Part shown: positions 17,648 to 27,225 of the stretch, piece after piece | Position numbering within the stretch: the stretch's first letter is position 1 | Layout of the letters: each line of letters opens with the position of its first letter | Assembly (NCBI GenBank): GCA_030530205.1 | Contig: JAUMVK010000022.1 | Location: 1 to 64,000 of the forward strand | Reading direction: 5' to 3' | Length of the DNA: 64,000 nucleotides | DNA from: RGIG3701 sp030530205 | GTDB taxonomy: Bacteria; Planctomycetota; Planctomycetia; Pirellulales; Thermoguttaceae | Notes under the pieces: generated by a model | Told to the model about the DNA's origin: nothing | The model's database searches: none | The model's input: the letters and a program-made list of their open reading frames with translations, nothing else | Program-made: the position numbers and the translations under genes

Positions 17648-20600
17648 TTACTTCACCATCGCGTGGAATTCCTGGAGCGAGTGAATGACGATTTCGTCGT
17701 TCAGAATCGCTTCGATTCCCTGCGCAGCGGCTTCCGCGGCAGCGAGCGTCGTGATGTACGGGATTTTCAGCCGAATCGCGTCCTTACGGATGTACGAGTC
17801 GTCGAACTTGCTCGACGGTCCAGCCGGCGTATTGATGACCAGCTGGATCTCGCCATTTTTCAGTGCGTCGCAAATGTTCGGACGCCCTTCGTAGATTTTG
17901 TTCACGTGCTCACATGGAATTCCGGACGACTGCAGGAATTCGTACGTCCCACCCGTCGCAAGGATCTTAAACCCAAGACGTGCGAAATGAGCAGCGGCTT
18001 TGTGGACGGCAGGCCGATCGTTTTCGTTTACCGTGATCAGGACCGTACCCTTGCGCGGCAGGCAGGCGTTGGCGGCTTCCTGCGCTTTGTAGTACGCCAG
18101 ACCAAACGAACTGCACATCCCAAGCACTTCGCCCGTGGAACGCATTTCCGGGCCGAGGATCGGGTCCACTTCCGGGAACATATTGAACGGGAAGACTGCT
18201 TCTTTCACACCGTAATGCATGATGGCACGGTGGTGAAGGTCAAGATCTTTGATCGTCTTGCCGAGCATGCACTGTGTCGCCAAAGCCGCCATCTGAATCG
18301 CGCAGACTTTGGAAACGAGCGGCACCGTACGGCTTGCGCGCGGGTTGGCTTCCAGAATGTACACCGTATCGCGGGCGATGGCGTACTGAATGTTCATCAG
18401 ACCCACGACGCCCATTTCGATCGCAATCCGTTTCGTGTATTCCACGATCGTGTCGATGTGCTTCGGCGGAATGCTCTTCGGCGGAATGACACAGGCCGAG
18501 TCACCCGAGTGAATACCAGCAAGTTCGATATGTTCCATAACGGCAGGGACAAACGCGTCCGTTCCATCACAAATGGCGTCCGCTTCGGTTTCCATCGAGT
18601 TTTCAAGGAATTTGTCGATCAAAATCGGGCGTTCCGGCGAAACGTCCACCGCAGCCGCGACGTAACGGCGAAGGTGATCTTCGTCGTAAACCACTTCCAT
18701 CGCACGGCCGCCAAGGACGAACGACGGACGAACCATCAGCGGGTAACCGATACGATTGGCGATTTCAAGAGCTTCCTCAATCGTCGAGGCCATACCCGAT
18801 TCTGTCTGCGGGATTCCCAGCTTCGTCATCATTTTGCGGAACAGGTCACGGTCTTCGGCCAGCGCGATCGTATGCGGCTGGGTCCCGAGGATCTTTACAC
18901 CTTCTTCAGCCAGTTCCGCAGCAATGTTCAGCGGGGTCTGACCACCGAACTGGCACACAACGCCGTCCGGCTTCTCGTAATCGTAAATGCTCAGCACATC
19001 TTCGACCGTCAGCGGCTCAAAGTACAGTTTGTTCGAAGTGTCGTAGTCAGTCGAAACGGTTTCCGGGTTGCAGTTCACCATGATGGTTTCGTACCCGGCC
19101 TTGCGCAGGGCAAACGAGGCGTGAACACAGCAGTAGTCGAACTCGATACCCTGGCCGATCCGGTTCGGGCCGCCGCCAAGTACCATGACTTTTTTATTCG
19201 GGGAGACCGGGCAGTTGCCTTTGCCCGCCGGGATGTTATAGCTGGAATAGTAGTAACTGGCGTTTTCCACACCGCTCACCGGAACGGCGTCCCACTGTTC
19301 CACGCAGCCGAGTTTCAGACGGCGGTGACGCACGTCAGCTTCTTTCTGGCCGGTGATCTGGGCGATGTATTTGTCGGCGAAACCGTCTTTCTTGGCCTGG
19401 ATCAGCTGCTCGTCCGTCATGGCGGCGCCGGCGGCGATCAAGGCCTCTTCCTCATCGACCAGTTCCTTGATTTGGTTCAGGAACCATTTCTTGATCTTTG
19501 TCTTTTCAAAAATCTGGTCAACGGTAATTCCCTTGCGCAGGGCTTCGTAGATTTGGAAGTACCTTTCCGAGTTGGGTGTGCTGAGGCGGCGGAAAAGTTC
19601 CTCGCCGGAGAGTTTGTGGAAGTCTTTCACGAACCCCATACCCATGCGGCCTTTTTCCAGCGAGCGGACGGCCTTCTGCATCGCTTCCTTGAAGGTCTTG
19701 CCGATGCTCATCACTTCACCAACGGCACGCATCTGAGTACCGAGTTTATCTTCGACACCGTGGAATTTCTCGAAGGCCCAGCGCGCGAATTTGATCACAA
19801 CGTAATCACCGGATGGCGTGTATTTTTCGAGCGTTCCGTCTCGCCAGTAAGGCATCTCGTCGAGCGTCATACCCGAGGCCAGACGAGCGGAAACCAGTGC
19901 GATCGGGAAACCGGTCGCTTTGGACGCGAGGGCTGAGCTTCGCGAAGTACGCGGGTTGATTTCGATGACAACCACGCGGTCAGAAATCGGATCGTGCGCA
20001 AACTGGACGTTGGTTCCTCCGATGACCTGAATCGCATCGACGATTTTGTAAGCGTAATCCTGAAGACGTTTTTGAAGTTCTTCAGAAATGGTAAGCATCG
20101 GCGCAGAGCAGAAAGAATCGCCGGTGTGAACGCCCATGGGGTCAATGTTCTCGATAAAGCAGACGGTGATCATCTGCCCCTTGGCGTCTCGAACCACTTC
20201 AAGTTCCAGCTCTTCCCAGCCGATGACACATTCTTCGATGAGGACCTGATGGACGAGCGAGGCGGCAAGCCCTCGATTCGCGATCGTCCGAAGCTCCTCG
20301 AGGTTATAAACGATTCCTCCGCCGGTTCCACCCATCGTGTAAGCGGGACGAACGACCACCGGATAGCCGAGTTCCTCGGCAATCTTTTCGCAGGTTGCAA
20401 CATCATTGGCAATCTCGCTTCGGGGAGTGTCTATTCCGAGTTTTGCCATCGTGTCCTTGAACTCCTGACGGTCTTCGCCGCGTTCAATCGCGTCGAGCTG
20501 AACACCAATGACCTGTACATTATATTTATCGAGGACACCCGCTTTGGCAAGAGACTCGGAAAGGTTCAAACCTGACTGCCCGCCAAGGTTCGGGAGCAGT

Positions 20601-20854
20601 GCATCAGGACGTTCCTTCGCGATGATGCGCTCGAGTGATTCGACAGTTAGCGGCTCAATGTAGGTCGCGTCCGCCATTCCCGGGTCGGTCATGATCGTCG
20701 CCGGGTTGGAGTTGACCAGAACGATCTCATAGCCAAGAGCGCGTAGGGCTTTACACGCCTGAGTGCCAGAGTAGTCAAACTCGCAGGCCTGACCAATGAC
20801 GATTGGGCCGGAGCCGATGATGAGAATCTTGTGGATGTCTTCACGTTTTGCCAT
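17648..20854 (-). CDS. carB: Carbamoyl-phosphate synthase large subunit
   Basis: Makes carbamoyl phosphate from bicarbonate, ATP and ammonia (delivered by CarA) for pyrimidine and arginine synthesis in the cytoplasm. The 1068-aa length is normal. Two homologous ATP-grasp halves are visible: the first starts KILIIGSGPIVIGQACEFDYSG and the second KVMVLGGGPNRIGQGIEFDY. Conserved segments include VRPAYTMGGTGGG, EINPRTSRSSALASKATG, VRPSFVLGGRAMEVVYD and EANPRASRTVPLVSK. The C-terminal MGS-like allosteric domain (GTVLITVNENDRP onward, to about residue 1068) is complete. carA is not adjacent. GAGGAAAAAAA precedes the chosen ATG; an upstream Met adds a non-homologous tail. Confidence 0.98.
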   Translation of the reverse strand: MAKREDIHKILIIGSGPIVIGQACEFDYSGTQACKALRALGYEIVLVNSNPATIMTDPGMADATYIEPLTVESLERIIAKERPDALLPNLGGQSGLNLSESLAKAGVLDKYNVQVIGVQLDAIERGEDRQEFKDTMAKLGIDTPRSEIANDVATCEKIAEELGYPVVVRPAYTMGGTGGGIVYNLEELRTIANRGLAASLVHQVLIEECVIGWEELELEVVRDAKGQMITVCFIENIDPMGVHTGDSFCSAPMLTISEELQKRLQDYAYKIVDAIQVIGGTNVQFAHDPISDRVVVIEINPRTSRSSALASKATGFPIALVSARLASGMTLDEMPYWRDGTLEKYTPSGDYVVIKFARWAFEKFHGVEDKLGTQMRAVGEVMSIGKTFKEAMQKAVRSLEKGRMGMGFVKDFHKLSGEELFRRLSTPNSERYFQIYEALRKGITVDQIFEKTKIKKWFLNQIKELVDEEEALIAAGAAMTDEQLIQAKKDGFADKYIAQITGQKEADVRHRRLKLGCVEQWDAVPVSGVENASYYYSSYNIPAGKGNCPVSPNKKVMVLGGGPNRIGQGIEFDYCCVHASFALRKAGYETIMVNCNPETVSTDYDTSNKLYFEPLTVEDVLSIYDYEKPDGVVCQFGGQTPLNIAAELAEEGVKILGTQPHTIALAEDRDLFRKMMTKLGIPQTESGMASTIEEALEIANRIGYPLMVRPSFVLGGRAMEVVYDEDHLRRYVAAAVDVSPERPILIDKFLENSMETEADAICDGTDAFVPAVMEHIELAGIHSGDSACVIPPKSIPPKHIDTIVEYTKRIAIEMGVVGLMNIQYAIARDTVYILEANPRASRTVPLVSKVCAIQMAALATQCMLGKTIKDLDLHHRAIMHYGVKEAVFPFNMFPEVDPILGPEMRSTGEVLGMCSSFGLAYYKAQEAANACLPRKGTVLITVNENDRPAVHKAAAHFARLGFKILATGGTYEFLQSSGIPCEHVNKIYEGRPNICDALKNGEIQLVINTPAGPSSKFDDSYIRKDAIRLKIPYITTLAAAEAAAQGIEAILNDEIVIHSLQEFHAMVK

Positions 20855-20929
20855 TTTTTTTCCTCGCAGTGTGAAAAACAGGAAAGACTGCCTGAATACA
20901 GATAAGCACAGTCCATACAAATTAGATAG

Positions 20930-20957
20930 AGTATAAACCCGTGGGGGAATTTTTCAA
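20930..20957 (-). promoter_or_regulatory. carB promoter
   Basis: Read on the minus strand: TTGAAA (complement of 20952-20957), 16-bp spacer, TATACT (complement of 20930-20935), about 75 nt before the ATG. Confidence 0.6.
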
Positions 20958-21038
20958 GGGGGGGAAGCAGGGTTTTCGCAAAAAAAACGAAAAAAGTTTA
21001 AAAATTTTAAAAAAATCTGAGAATTTTACCCTCAATGG

Positions 21039-21067
21039 TTGACTTTAGAGGGGGTTTAAGGTATAAT
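21039..21067 (+). promoter_or_regulatory. Promoter of the TIM-barrel isomerase-like gene
   Basis: TTGACT (21039-21044), 17-bp spacer, TATAAT (21062-21067). Together with the divergent carB promoter it fills the 307-bp gap. Confidence 0.7.
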
Positions 21068-21161
21068 TCAAGCTTCAGAGATTACCCTGATAAAGTGAAA
21101 AGTTACGGCATTTTTGCCACATTTTTGCACCTTTTTTAACCTCAAACTCAAGGAGTAAACC

Positions 21162-21995
21162 ATGAATTTAACCCGCCGTCAAATGCTTCAAAGAACAGTC
21201 GTTTGCGCTGCCGCCTGTGCCCTGCCGGTTTCGATGAAAGCCGCCGAATCGACCCCGTGCAAAGTCGGGATCTGGAGTTCCAACTTCGATCAGGCCAGAC
21301 AGCTGGGCCTCGACTGCCTCCAGATTTCCCTGCCGCTGCGCCCGACCGGGAACGATTTGCGTCTGAAAGAGAATCAGGAAAAAACACTCGAAAAATCGGC
21401 CGAGACCGGTATTGGGATCGACTGCCTCGCGATGGGCGAGTTCAACGGGAATCCGTTCTGGGAAATCCCTGACGCAGTGGAACAGGTCTCGACGTGCATC
21501 GACGTGCTGGCCGCGATGAAAGTCAAAAGTGTCCTGATCTCGTTCTTTGGAAAGGGCAATCTGAACACCGACGAAAAGTACGACGAAACGATCCGCCGCT
21601 TTCGTGAACTGGCTCCCAAAGCCGAGGACAAAGGGGTGGTTTTAGCCATTGAAGCGCCTCTCCGATACGACAATCACCTCCGTCTGCTTGAGGGAATCAA
21701 ATCCCCAGCAGTGAAAATCTTCTACGATCCCGGAAATATCCGCAACCTGTACAATAACGACACCGACGCGGTCTGCGAGGATATTTTGAAGCTCAAGGGT
21801 GAAATCGTAGCCTGCCACGCCAAAGACGGCGGGCTTCTCGGAAAAACAAACCTCGATTACGCGAAAATCTTCAAGGCCTACTCCGCCGCAGGATTTACGG
21901 GTGCGCAGATCATTGAAGGATCCATCGACAAAAATCTCGGTTACGAGGAAAGTATCCGTCAGAATACCGCGTATTTGAAGAGTCTTCGTTATTAA
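21162..21995 (+). CDS. Tat-exported sugar phosphate isomerase/epimerase-like TIM-barrel protein
   Basis: Xylose-isomerase-like TIM barrel family, 277 aa. A Tat-type leader (NLTRRQMLQRTVVCAAACALP) precedes the barrel. Likely metal ligands lie in LAIEAPLRYDNH, FYDPGN (Asp) and ACHAKDGG (His), with the last Glu in GAQIIEGSID. This is the pattern of the sugar isomerase/epimerase family. The substrate is unknown. AAGGAG lies 7 nt upstream of the ATG, which is a strong start. It is a single-gene unit with its own promoter and a symmetrical terminator shared with the convergent downstream gene. Confidence 0.82.
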   Translation: MNLTRRQMLQRTVVCAAACALPVSMKAAESTPCKVGIWSSNFDQARQLGLDCLQISLPLRPTGNDLRLKENQEKTLEKSAETGIGIDCLAMGEFNGNPFWEIPDAVEQVSTCIDVLAAMKVKSVLISFFGKGNLNTDEKYDETIRRFRELAPKAEDKGVVLAIEAPLRYDNHLRLLEGIKSPAVKIFYDPGNIRNLYNNDTDAVCEDILKLKGEIVACHAKDGGLLGKTNLDYAKIFKAYSAAGFTGAQIIEGSIDKNLGYEESIRQNTAYLKSLRY

Positions 21996-22000
21996 ATAAA

Positions 22001-22038
22001 GAGTGGGACGTTTCAGAAAACTCCAAAACGTCCCACTC
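22001..22038. terminator. Bidirectional terminator with 13-bp perfect stem
   Basis: GAGTGGGACGTTT (22001-22013) and AAACGTCCCACTC (22026-22038) pair perfectly around a 12-nt loop, with ATCTTTTGTGCTTTTT after it. It separates convergent genes ending at 21995 and 22053. Confidence 0.88.
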
Positions 22039-22052
22039 ATCTTTTGTGCTTT

Positions 22053-25000
22053 TTACTTTGATTTCCCGTTTTTGATTCGGAACGACCGCAGCGACATCGG
22101 CTCGAGCTTCACGGTCAATTTCCCGTTTTTCACGGGTCGCTGAACGTTCGCGCCGAGGTCCACAGCCTTCTGCGTTTTCATCGGGATCGTGACTTCCTGT
22201 GTTTTCCCGCTTGCGTTGACGGCATAGAACCACGTGTACTTTCCGTTCGAGTACGTACGGACCTTAACGTCTTCGGAGCAACACTCTTTCAAATCGTCAA
22301 AGGGCACAGCGGGAAGCGCTCTGTAAGCCGCCGCAAACTTTACGAGCTGTTTCTCCATTCCGTAAGTCCCGATGAGGAACCCGCCCTTCGTAAAGCCCAG
22401 AATGTCCTGGTATTTCAAAGGCAGAATGTAGTGTTTCATCGCGTAGAAACCAGTCGGGTTGAGCGTCGAAACACGCCAGCCATGCTCGCGGAGCCAGTCG
22501 GCTTGCAGTTTTACTTTCTCGTCGGTCCCGATTGCCGATTCCCAGTAACGGTCATGGTGGTGGATCCAGGCGTTTCGGGAAGGTTTCAACGAGGCATACT
22601 GCCCCGCAGTTTCCTCGGTATTGCGCAGACGTGCCCGGCTTGGTTCATCTTTGCGATTTTCGGTCCAACGGTAGTCCGCAGGGAAAAGCGTTTGGTCAAT
22701 GAACATATTCGGAACGTCGGCGAAGTACTTCGCGTCGATCCCCATTTCCCGATTGACCAGACCCCAGAAATCACGCATTTCCTGAACGTCGTCGTACTCG
22801 CTCGTTTCGTAAATGATTGGCCGCATGCAGTTGATTCCAAGTTTCAGGTCGGGCCGCGCCTTGCGCAGATGCTCGGCCAGTGTTTTGTACCAGTCGGCTA
22901 TTTTCCTGCACCGCCAATCGATCCAATCTTCACGGGCGTTTTTCATCAGCCACTCATACGCCAGCCGGCCTCGATCCGGGGCTTTGTGGTCAATTTCGAT
23001 TTTAATGCCTGTCTCCTTTTCAAACGCGTCGATGAGGTAGTCATTATACCCGGCTGTAATATCACCCAACGAGTGAAGCGCATGACGCGGAAGGTGAAGA
23101 ATGATCCCCTTAAAGGACGGATGTTTCGCCGCCAACGCCAGAATGTCGTCGAGCTGTTTGAGCGTCATTTTCTGAACATCCGGGTGCAGCGTGTTAAAGA
23201 CGGGCGGAGAACCGTGCCAGCCGCCGGGATGAATCGTCCCAGCACTGTGGATCGTATAGGCCGAAGCATTCAGCCGACCGTTTGGAGCCACGTCGTCAAA
23301 CGTGATACGTGGGACCGGGAACGTCACGTTGTTCTGGTTGAACGTCCCCATGAATTCCAGCCCTTCACGGTCAAAAACGGAAAGAATCCCATCGAAGAAA
23401 CACTGCACGTGACTGCGCGGATTGTAAAGGTCGCCAATCGGTCCATGGTACCAGACCATCGGGTAAGCGAGCATATTCTGACCACTATATTTCATATAGG
23501 AAACGATATTCGCGAGCATAACCGGGTAGTCTTCCAGGTTCGAGCCGTTCACGCCGAAATCACAGTTGATCGCCGGGTCCTCGAAGTAGATCCCGACCGG
23601 GCGTGTCCAACCGTCAACGGGGTGGGCGGGGTTGATTCGGGCGATTGGAAGTTCCGGGTTCAGAACCTCGTAAATACGGATCGTTCCGATGGCCGCACCG
23701 CCGCCAACGCATTCACCGTTCGGGCAGTTTGGATTCTTCGTCTCGACCGGTGTCACGGTCCGGTTCGTCGTAAAGACCAGTGCGTAATCATCAGCACGGG
23801 ACCAGAGCAGATCACGCTGAACGATCCACTTCCCCGTGTTCGGGTACTCGTCGCCGGTGCAGTAGCCGGTTTGAAGCTCGTACTCGGTTCCGGCGGTGAG
23901 TTTGGCGGATTGCGCGATAATGTCCACCGTCCGCATTTTATCATCTGGAATTTCCCACTCGAAGCAGTAGAGTTTTCCCTTCTGAATGGCCGGCAGATGA
24001 ATTGCGAAGCGGAAGCCTTTTTCATTCTTCATTTCCAGATACTTACGCCCGTCAAGTTCTCCAACGGCCTTCTCGCCAAAACTGGTGATCCGATCCGCCG
24101 GGAGCGTCATCGGGTCGATCTCCTCAATGAGCTTCAGCTTCAGTTCGTCTGTCCAGAGGTTTTTCAGTGCGCTTTCTTTCCGTATCTTCTCTTCTTCGGC
24201 CTTCAAGGTTTCTTCCGAATGGAGGACCGGAAGGACCGGGATAATGCGCGAGTCGGCAAGGATTTCCCCGTTGCGGTCTTTCTGGAAAACGTGCAGACGC
24301 AGGAATTTAATCCTTTGCCCCTTTGGAGTGGTCTGCGGGTTTAACTTCACGTTGAAGTGGATCGGTGTGACTTTACTGGCCGGGAAATGGGCTTCAAGTT
24401 CCTCAACCGGTTCAGGCTGATCATCGACAAAGATTTTGACAGTCCCCTCCAAATCGTCTTTGGCCTGGTTCTGGACCGAGACTGAGATTTGGACCTCCTT
24501 TTCAGCCAGGACACAGAGCGTGCCATCTCTTTTCAGGGAGATGGGCCTAAACTCGCGGTAAAGCCCCTGGATCTCTTCCGGGGTTAGTGGGGCCGAGAAG
24601 ATTTTCAGCTCGTCCAGATTTCCTTCGAGGCATTGCCACCCCGGCAGACCGCCAACGCAGAAGACCTCCATTGGGAGACGCGAGAACAGATACGGCGTTG
24701 CCGGTTTTTGTGGCTGGTAACCGTCCGAAATGGATCCGAAACGTTTCCCGTTCATATAGATTTCCTTGCTCGCGGGCGTCCAGTTGAAGACCACATGGAC
24801 CCATGCGTCCCCTTTTTGCATGGGGGTTTGAATGTACTGGTCGTTCATGTCGCTCGTATCGAGTCGGAGCCTGCCTTCATGGATCCAGCCTGCGATGGCG
24901 CCTGACCCGATGCGCGTGTTTCCTGGGTATGGTTCACTCACGATGGAACGCCAAGTGTGTTTGTTTTCCGGGTCGTTCCAGTCCGGCTTGACCCAGACCG

Positions 25001-25808
25001 AGATGGAGCCATATTCCTGCCGAATGTTCCCGGTGGTCAGGTACTCGAGGAGCGGATGCCCGTTCTCACGGAATTCAAGCGCCTGACCCGAGACGGAATC
25101 GTCTGTGAATTTCAGATTTTCAGCACGTTTTGGGGATTTTTGACCTTTGGCGGTTTGTGCGTCTGCGGTACCGTCAAAATTCGCGTTGAAAATAAGTTCT
25201 GCTTTTTTATCTTCCAGTTTCGCTTCAGGGAGCGATGCCATTGGAACGACTTTCGTCGCGTAGATACGAAATTCGCCTTTCCCGAAGAAGTCGTACCGAA
25301 GGCCAAGTTCTTTCAGGTCGTCAGCGATTGCTTTGCAGAAAATGAGTTTTTGGGGCCGATCATTGAACCTGATTTTCTGAGCCTCGTAGTAGTGTTTCCC
25401 GCCAAGGGTGTGCCCTTCAAAATAGAAGTTCCCTGTCTGCCCCTGGGGGCCCTGAATGGTGTAACACAGCGCGTACGCATGGCCGCCCATTGTCTGATGA
25501 TCCAGAATGTTCGAACGGACCTGGATGTTCCCGAACTCGGATTCCTCCATTCCGTTCGTGTTCATGACGACGCAGTCCTTTTCAAGGCGCACGTTGAGTT
25601 TTTCCGTCACGGCCTGATTCAGTGCGTAAATCACGAGCTGGGTTTTCCCGTCCGCTGACTTGAGCAGAACTTTCCCGGGAACGCGCTCAAGTGTCAGGGA
25701 CTCCATTGCGGGCACCTCGAACGTGGGAGGCGCCGCCGGCTCTGCACCCGATACGAATACCGAAAAAACGAAACTAAAAATGAAAAAAAAGAACGCTTTC
25801 TTCTTCAT
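22053..25808 (-). CDS. Large secreted protein with LamG domain and putative glycosidase-like C-terminal half
   Basis: Exported 1251-aa protein. A signal peptide (MKKKAFFFFIFSFVFSVFVSG) is followed by a beta-rich N-terminal region. A concanavalin/LamG-like domain (about 235-420) carries SISVWVKPDW, WVHVVFNWTPASKEIYMNGKRFGS and LEGNLDELKIFSAPLTPEEIQ. Ig-like segments come next, then a long alpha/beta part of TIM-barrel character (from about 730: PVGIYFEDPAINCDFGVNGSN, FKGIILHLPRHALHS, LKLGINCMRP). The end is a small beta domain (EPMSLRSFRI) of the kind that caps glycosidases. No catalytic pair can be named, so glycoside hydrolase is an inference. AGGGGG lies before the chosen ATG. Confidence 0.65.
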   Translation of the reverse strand: MKKKAFFFFIFSFVFSVFVSGAEPAAPPTFEVPAMESLTLERVPGKVLLKSADGKTQLVIYALNQAVTEKLNVRLEKDCVVMNTNGMEESEFGNIQVRSNILDHQTMGGHAYALCYTIQGPQGQTGNFYFEGHTLGGKHYYEAQKIRFNDRPQKLIFCKAIADDLKELGLRYDFFGKGEFRIYATKVVPMASLPEAKLEDKKAELIFNANFDGTADAQTAKGQKSPKRAENLKFTDDSVSGQALEFRENGHPLLEYLTTGNIRQEYGSISVWVKPDWNDPENKHTWRSIVSEPYPGNTRIGSGAIAGWIHEGRLRLDTSDMNDQYIQTPMQKGDAWVHVVFNWTPASKEIYMNGKRFGSISDGYQPQKPATPYLFSRLPMEVFCVGGLPGWQCLEGNLDELKIFSAPLTPEEIQGLYREFRPISLKRDGTLCVLAEKEVQISVSVQNQAKDDLEGTVKIFVDDQPEPVEELEAHFPASKVTPIHFNVKLNPQTTPKGQRIKFLRLHVFQKDRNGEILADSRIIPVLPVLHSEETLKAEEEKIRKESALKNLWTDELKLKLIEEIDPMTLPADRITSFGEKAVGELDGRKYLEMKNEKGFRFAIHLPAIQKGKLYCFEWEIPDDKMRTVDIIAQSAKLTAGTEYELQTGYCTGDEYPNTGKWIVQRDLLWSRADDYALVFTTNRTVTPVETKNPNCPNGECVGGGAAIGTIRIYEVLNPELPIARINPAHPVDGWTRPVGIYFEDPAINCDFGVNGSNLEDYPVMLANIVSYMKYSGQNMLAYPMVWYHGPIGDLYNPRSHVQCFFDGILSVFDREGLEFMGTFNQNNVTFPVPRITFDDVAPNGRLNASAYTIHSAGTIHPGGWHGSPPVFNTLHPDVQKMTLKQLDDILALAAKHPSFKGIILHLPRHALHSLGDITAGYNDYLIDAFEKETGIKIEIDHKAPDRGRLAYEWLMKNAREDWIDWRCRKIADWYKTLAEHLRKARPDLKLGINCMRPIIYETSEYDDVQEMRDFWGLVNREMGIDAKYFADVPNMFIDQTLFPADYRWTENRKDEPSRARLRNTEETAGQYASLKPSRNAWIHHHDRYWESAIGTDEKVKLQADWLREHGWRVSTLNPTGFYAMKHYILPLKYQDILGFTKGGFLIGTYGMEKQLVKFAAAYRALPAVPFDDLKECCSEDVKVRTYSNGKYTWFYAVNASGKTQEVTIPMKTQKAVDLGANVQRPVKNGKLTVKLEPMSLRSFRIKNGKSK

Positions 25809-25851
25809 CGTAACCCCCTTTGTCTGACCGGTCAAAATTTTGAATATGATT

Positions 25852-25880
25852 ATTTTACGGCAGAGTACCTTCCCCGTCAA
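25852..25880 (-). promoter_or_regulatory. Promoter of the LamG protein gene
   Basis: Minus strand: TTGACG (complement of 25875-25880), 17-bp spacer, TAAAAT (complement of 25852-25857). Confidence 0.6.
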
Positions 25881-26101
25881 GGGGGACTGGAAAAAGAGTG
25901 GAATGAGTTAGAGACTTTCTATTGTCAGGAGTTGGCCATCCTGTATAACAGAACCAGCACGAACACTCTTCCTTAAAAAGAGGCCTTTATGTTTTTTTCA
26001 GTTCCCTGATATTTGCCTCAGACATTTCCTTTTCGATTTCACATTCTTGTGGAAAAGAATACTGTTGCAAGTCGATTTAGGGGACGATGCTTCGACCTGC
26101 T
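25881..26101. other. Gene-free gap upstream of the LamG gene
   Basis: Part of a 410-bp intergenic stretch. Apart from the promoter on its left and the palindromic repeat on its right I see no gene, hairpin or repeat. Confidence 0.4.
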
Positions 26102-26203
26102 ACTTAAGGGGGCTGGCTCGCACAAGCGAGACTGGAGGGGGTGGTAAACGCGCCGACAGACTCCCCCCGGCAGTACGTACCCCCTCAGGGAGAGGCTTTA
26201 AAA
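26102..26203. repeat. Palindromic intergenic repeat, copy 4
   Basis: GGGGGCTGGCTCGCACAAGCGAGACTGG and, further on, CTCCCCCCGGCAGTACGTAC carry the two cores of the family. The right end, GAGGCTTTAAAA, matches copy 2. It abuts the 3' end of the SDR gene. The hairpin loop and the ACGTGC palindrome are slightly degraded. Confidence 0.75.
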
Positions 26204-26218
26204 CGCTGTCCCTCAGGG

Positions 26219-26998
26219 TCAAATATCCACATCGGCGGGCATGTGCTGGATGGAGGTTCCACCGTCCACGACGAAGCGTTCGCCGGTGATCCCGCGCGAG
26301 GCGTCCGAGGCGAGGAAGAAAACCACGTCGGCAAGGCAGTCGGCGGTGGCTTCCTCTCCGAGCGGAACGTTCGCCCGGCGGCGGGCCCGGGTCGCGTCAT
26401 CGAGATGGTCCCAGCGTTCGGTGTAAATGTAGCCTGGCGTCACGGTATTGACGCGGATCTTGTACGGCGCCAGATCCAGCGCCATGGCCCGGGTCAGAGC
26501 GTCGATCCCGCCTTTGCTCGCGCAGTACGCCGCACGTTTGCGGATCGCCCGCGTCGAAGTGTTCGAGCTGAAATTCACGATCGTCCCGAAACCCTGGCGG
26601 ATCATGATCCGAGCGGCCTTCTGCCCCATGTAAAACGTTCCCATGAGGTTCACCCGGAACACGCGCTCCATCTCGGAGTACTCCACGTCCTGAAACGCGG
26701 GCCCGATCCCCTGGTAGCACGCCACGTTCACGAGAATGTCGAGTTTCCCGCACTCCGATTCGACTTTGGCGTACATCGCGTCCACGTCGGCGGGGTTTGA
26801 AATGTCGCCGGGAATTTCGAGGATCTGCCCGTCAAACCCTTCAGCGCGCATGGCGTCGGCGCCCTTGCGGGTACTTTCAACGGTCGTGGCGTTCATGCAG
26901 ACGAACGCACCCTCCTGAAGGAACTTTCGGGCGATTCCCAGCCCGGTGTTGCGGCTTGCGCCGGTGACGATGACGACTTTGTCCTTAAATTGATTCAT
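26219..26998 (-). CDS. SDR-family oxidoreductase
   Basis: Cytoplasmic NAD(P)-dependent short-chain dehydrogenase/reductase, 259 aa, the classical length. The cofactor motif is TGASRNTGLG (residues about 12-21) and a catalytic Ser lies in IVNFSSNTS. The catalytic Tyr-Lys pair is in YCASK, with KIRVNTVTPGYIYT and the C-terminal VDGG following. The usual NNAG is changed to NVAC. It resembles FabG and sugar or polyol dehydrogenases, and the neighbourhood favours a sugar substrate. AAGGAA lies about 9 nt before the ATG. A promoter-like TTGACT (complement of 27072-27077) with CATAAT (complement of 27050-27055) and a 16-bp spacer is upstream. Confidence 0.88.
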   Translation of the reverse strand: MNQFKDKVVIVTGASRNTGLGIARKFLQEGAFVCMNATTVESTRKGADAMRAEGFDGQILEIPGDISNPADVDAMYAKVESECGKLDILVNVACYQGIGPAFQDVEYSEMERVFRVNLMGTFYMGQKAARIMIRQGFGTIVNFSSNTSTRAIRKRAAYCASKGGIDALTRAMALDLAPYKIRVNTVTPGYIYTERWDHLDDATRARRRANVPLGEEATADCLADVVFFLASDASRGITGERFVVDGGTSIQHMPADVDI

Positions 26999-27049
26999 TC
27001 TCTGGTTTCCTTGAAAAAAATCGAACGGGGCTTCTACCTTCCTTTTTTA

Positions 27050-27077
27050 ATTATGGCTCAACACGCCAAAAAGTCAA
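27050..27077 (-). promoter_or_regulatory. Promoter of the SDR gene
   Basis: Minus strand: TTGACT, 16-bp spacer, CATAAT, about 50 nt before the start codon. Confidence 0.55.
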
Positions 27078-27162
27078 GAGGCACAGACGGGATTTTGAGG
27101 AAATTTTTCTTGTGAGACAAAACCAATGTTGAAGATTCCATAAATTAGTGCATGGACATGGC

Positions 27163-27191
27163 TTGACGCTGGACTTGATTTCGTTTATAAT
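27163..27191 (+). promoter_or_regulatory. Promoter of the rhamnogalacturonan lyase gene
   Basis: TTGACG (27163-27168), 17-bp spacer, TATAAT (27186-27191), 34 bp before the ATG. Confidence 0.75.
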
Positions 27192-27225
27192 ACAGGCTTT
27201 ATGGATACACAGAAAGGCCCAAATC

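Noticed and set aside
17663..19936. Long open frame antisense to carB
   Set aside because: The opposite strand is an unmistakable carB; the antisense product has no recognisable motif.
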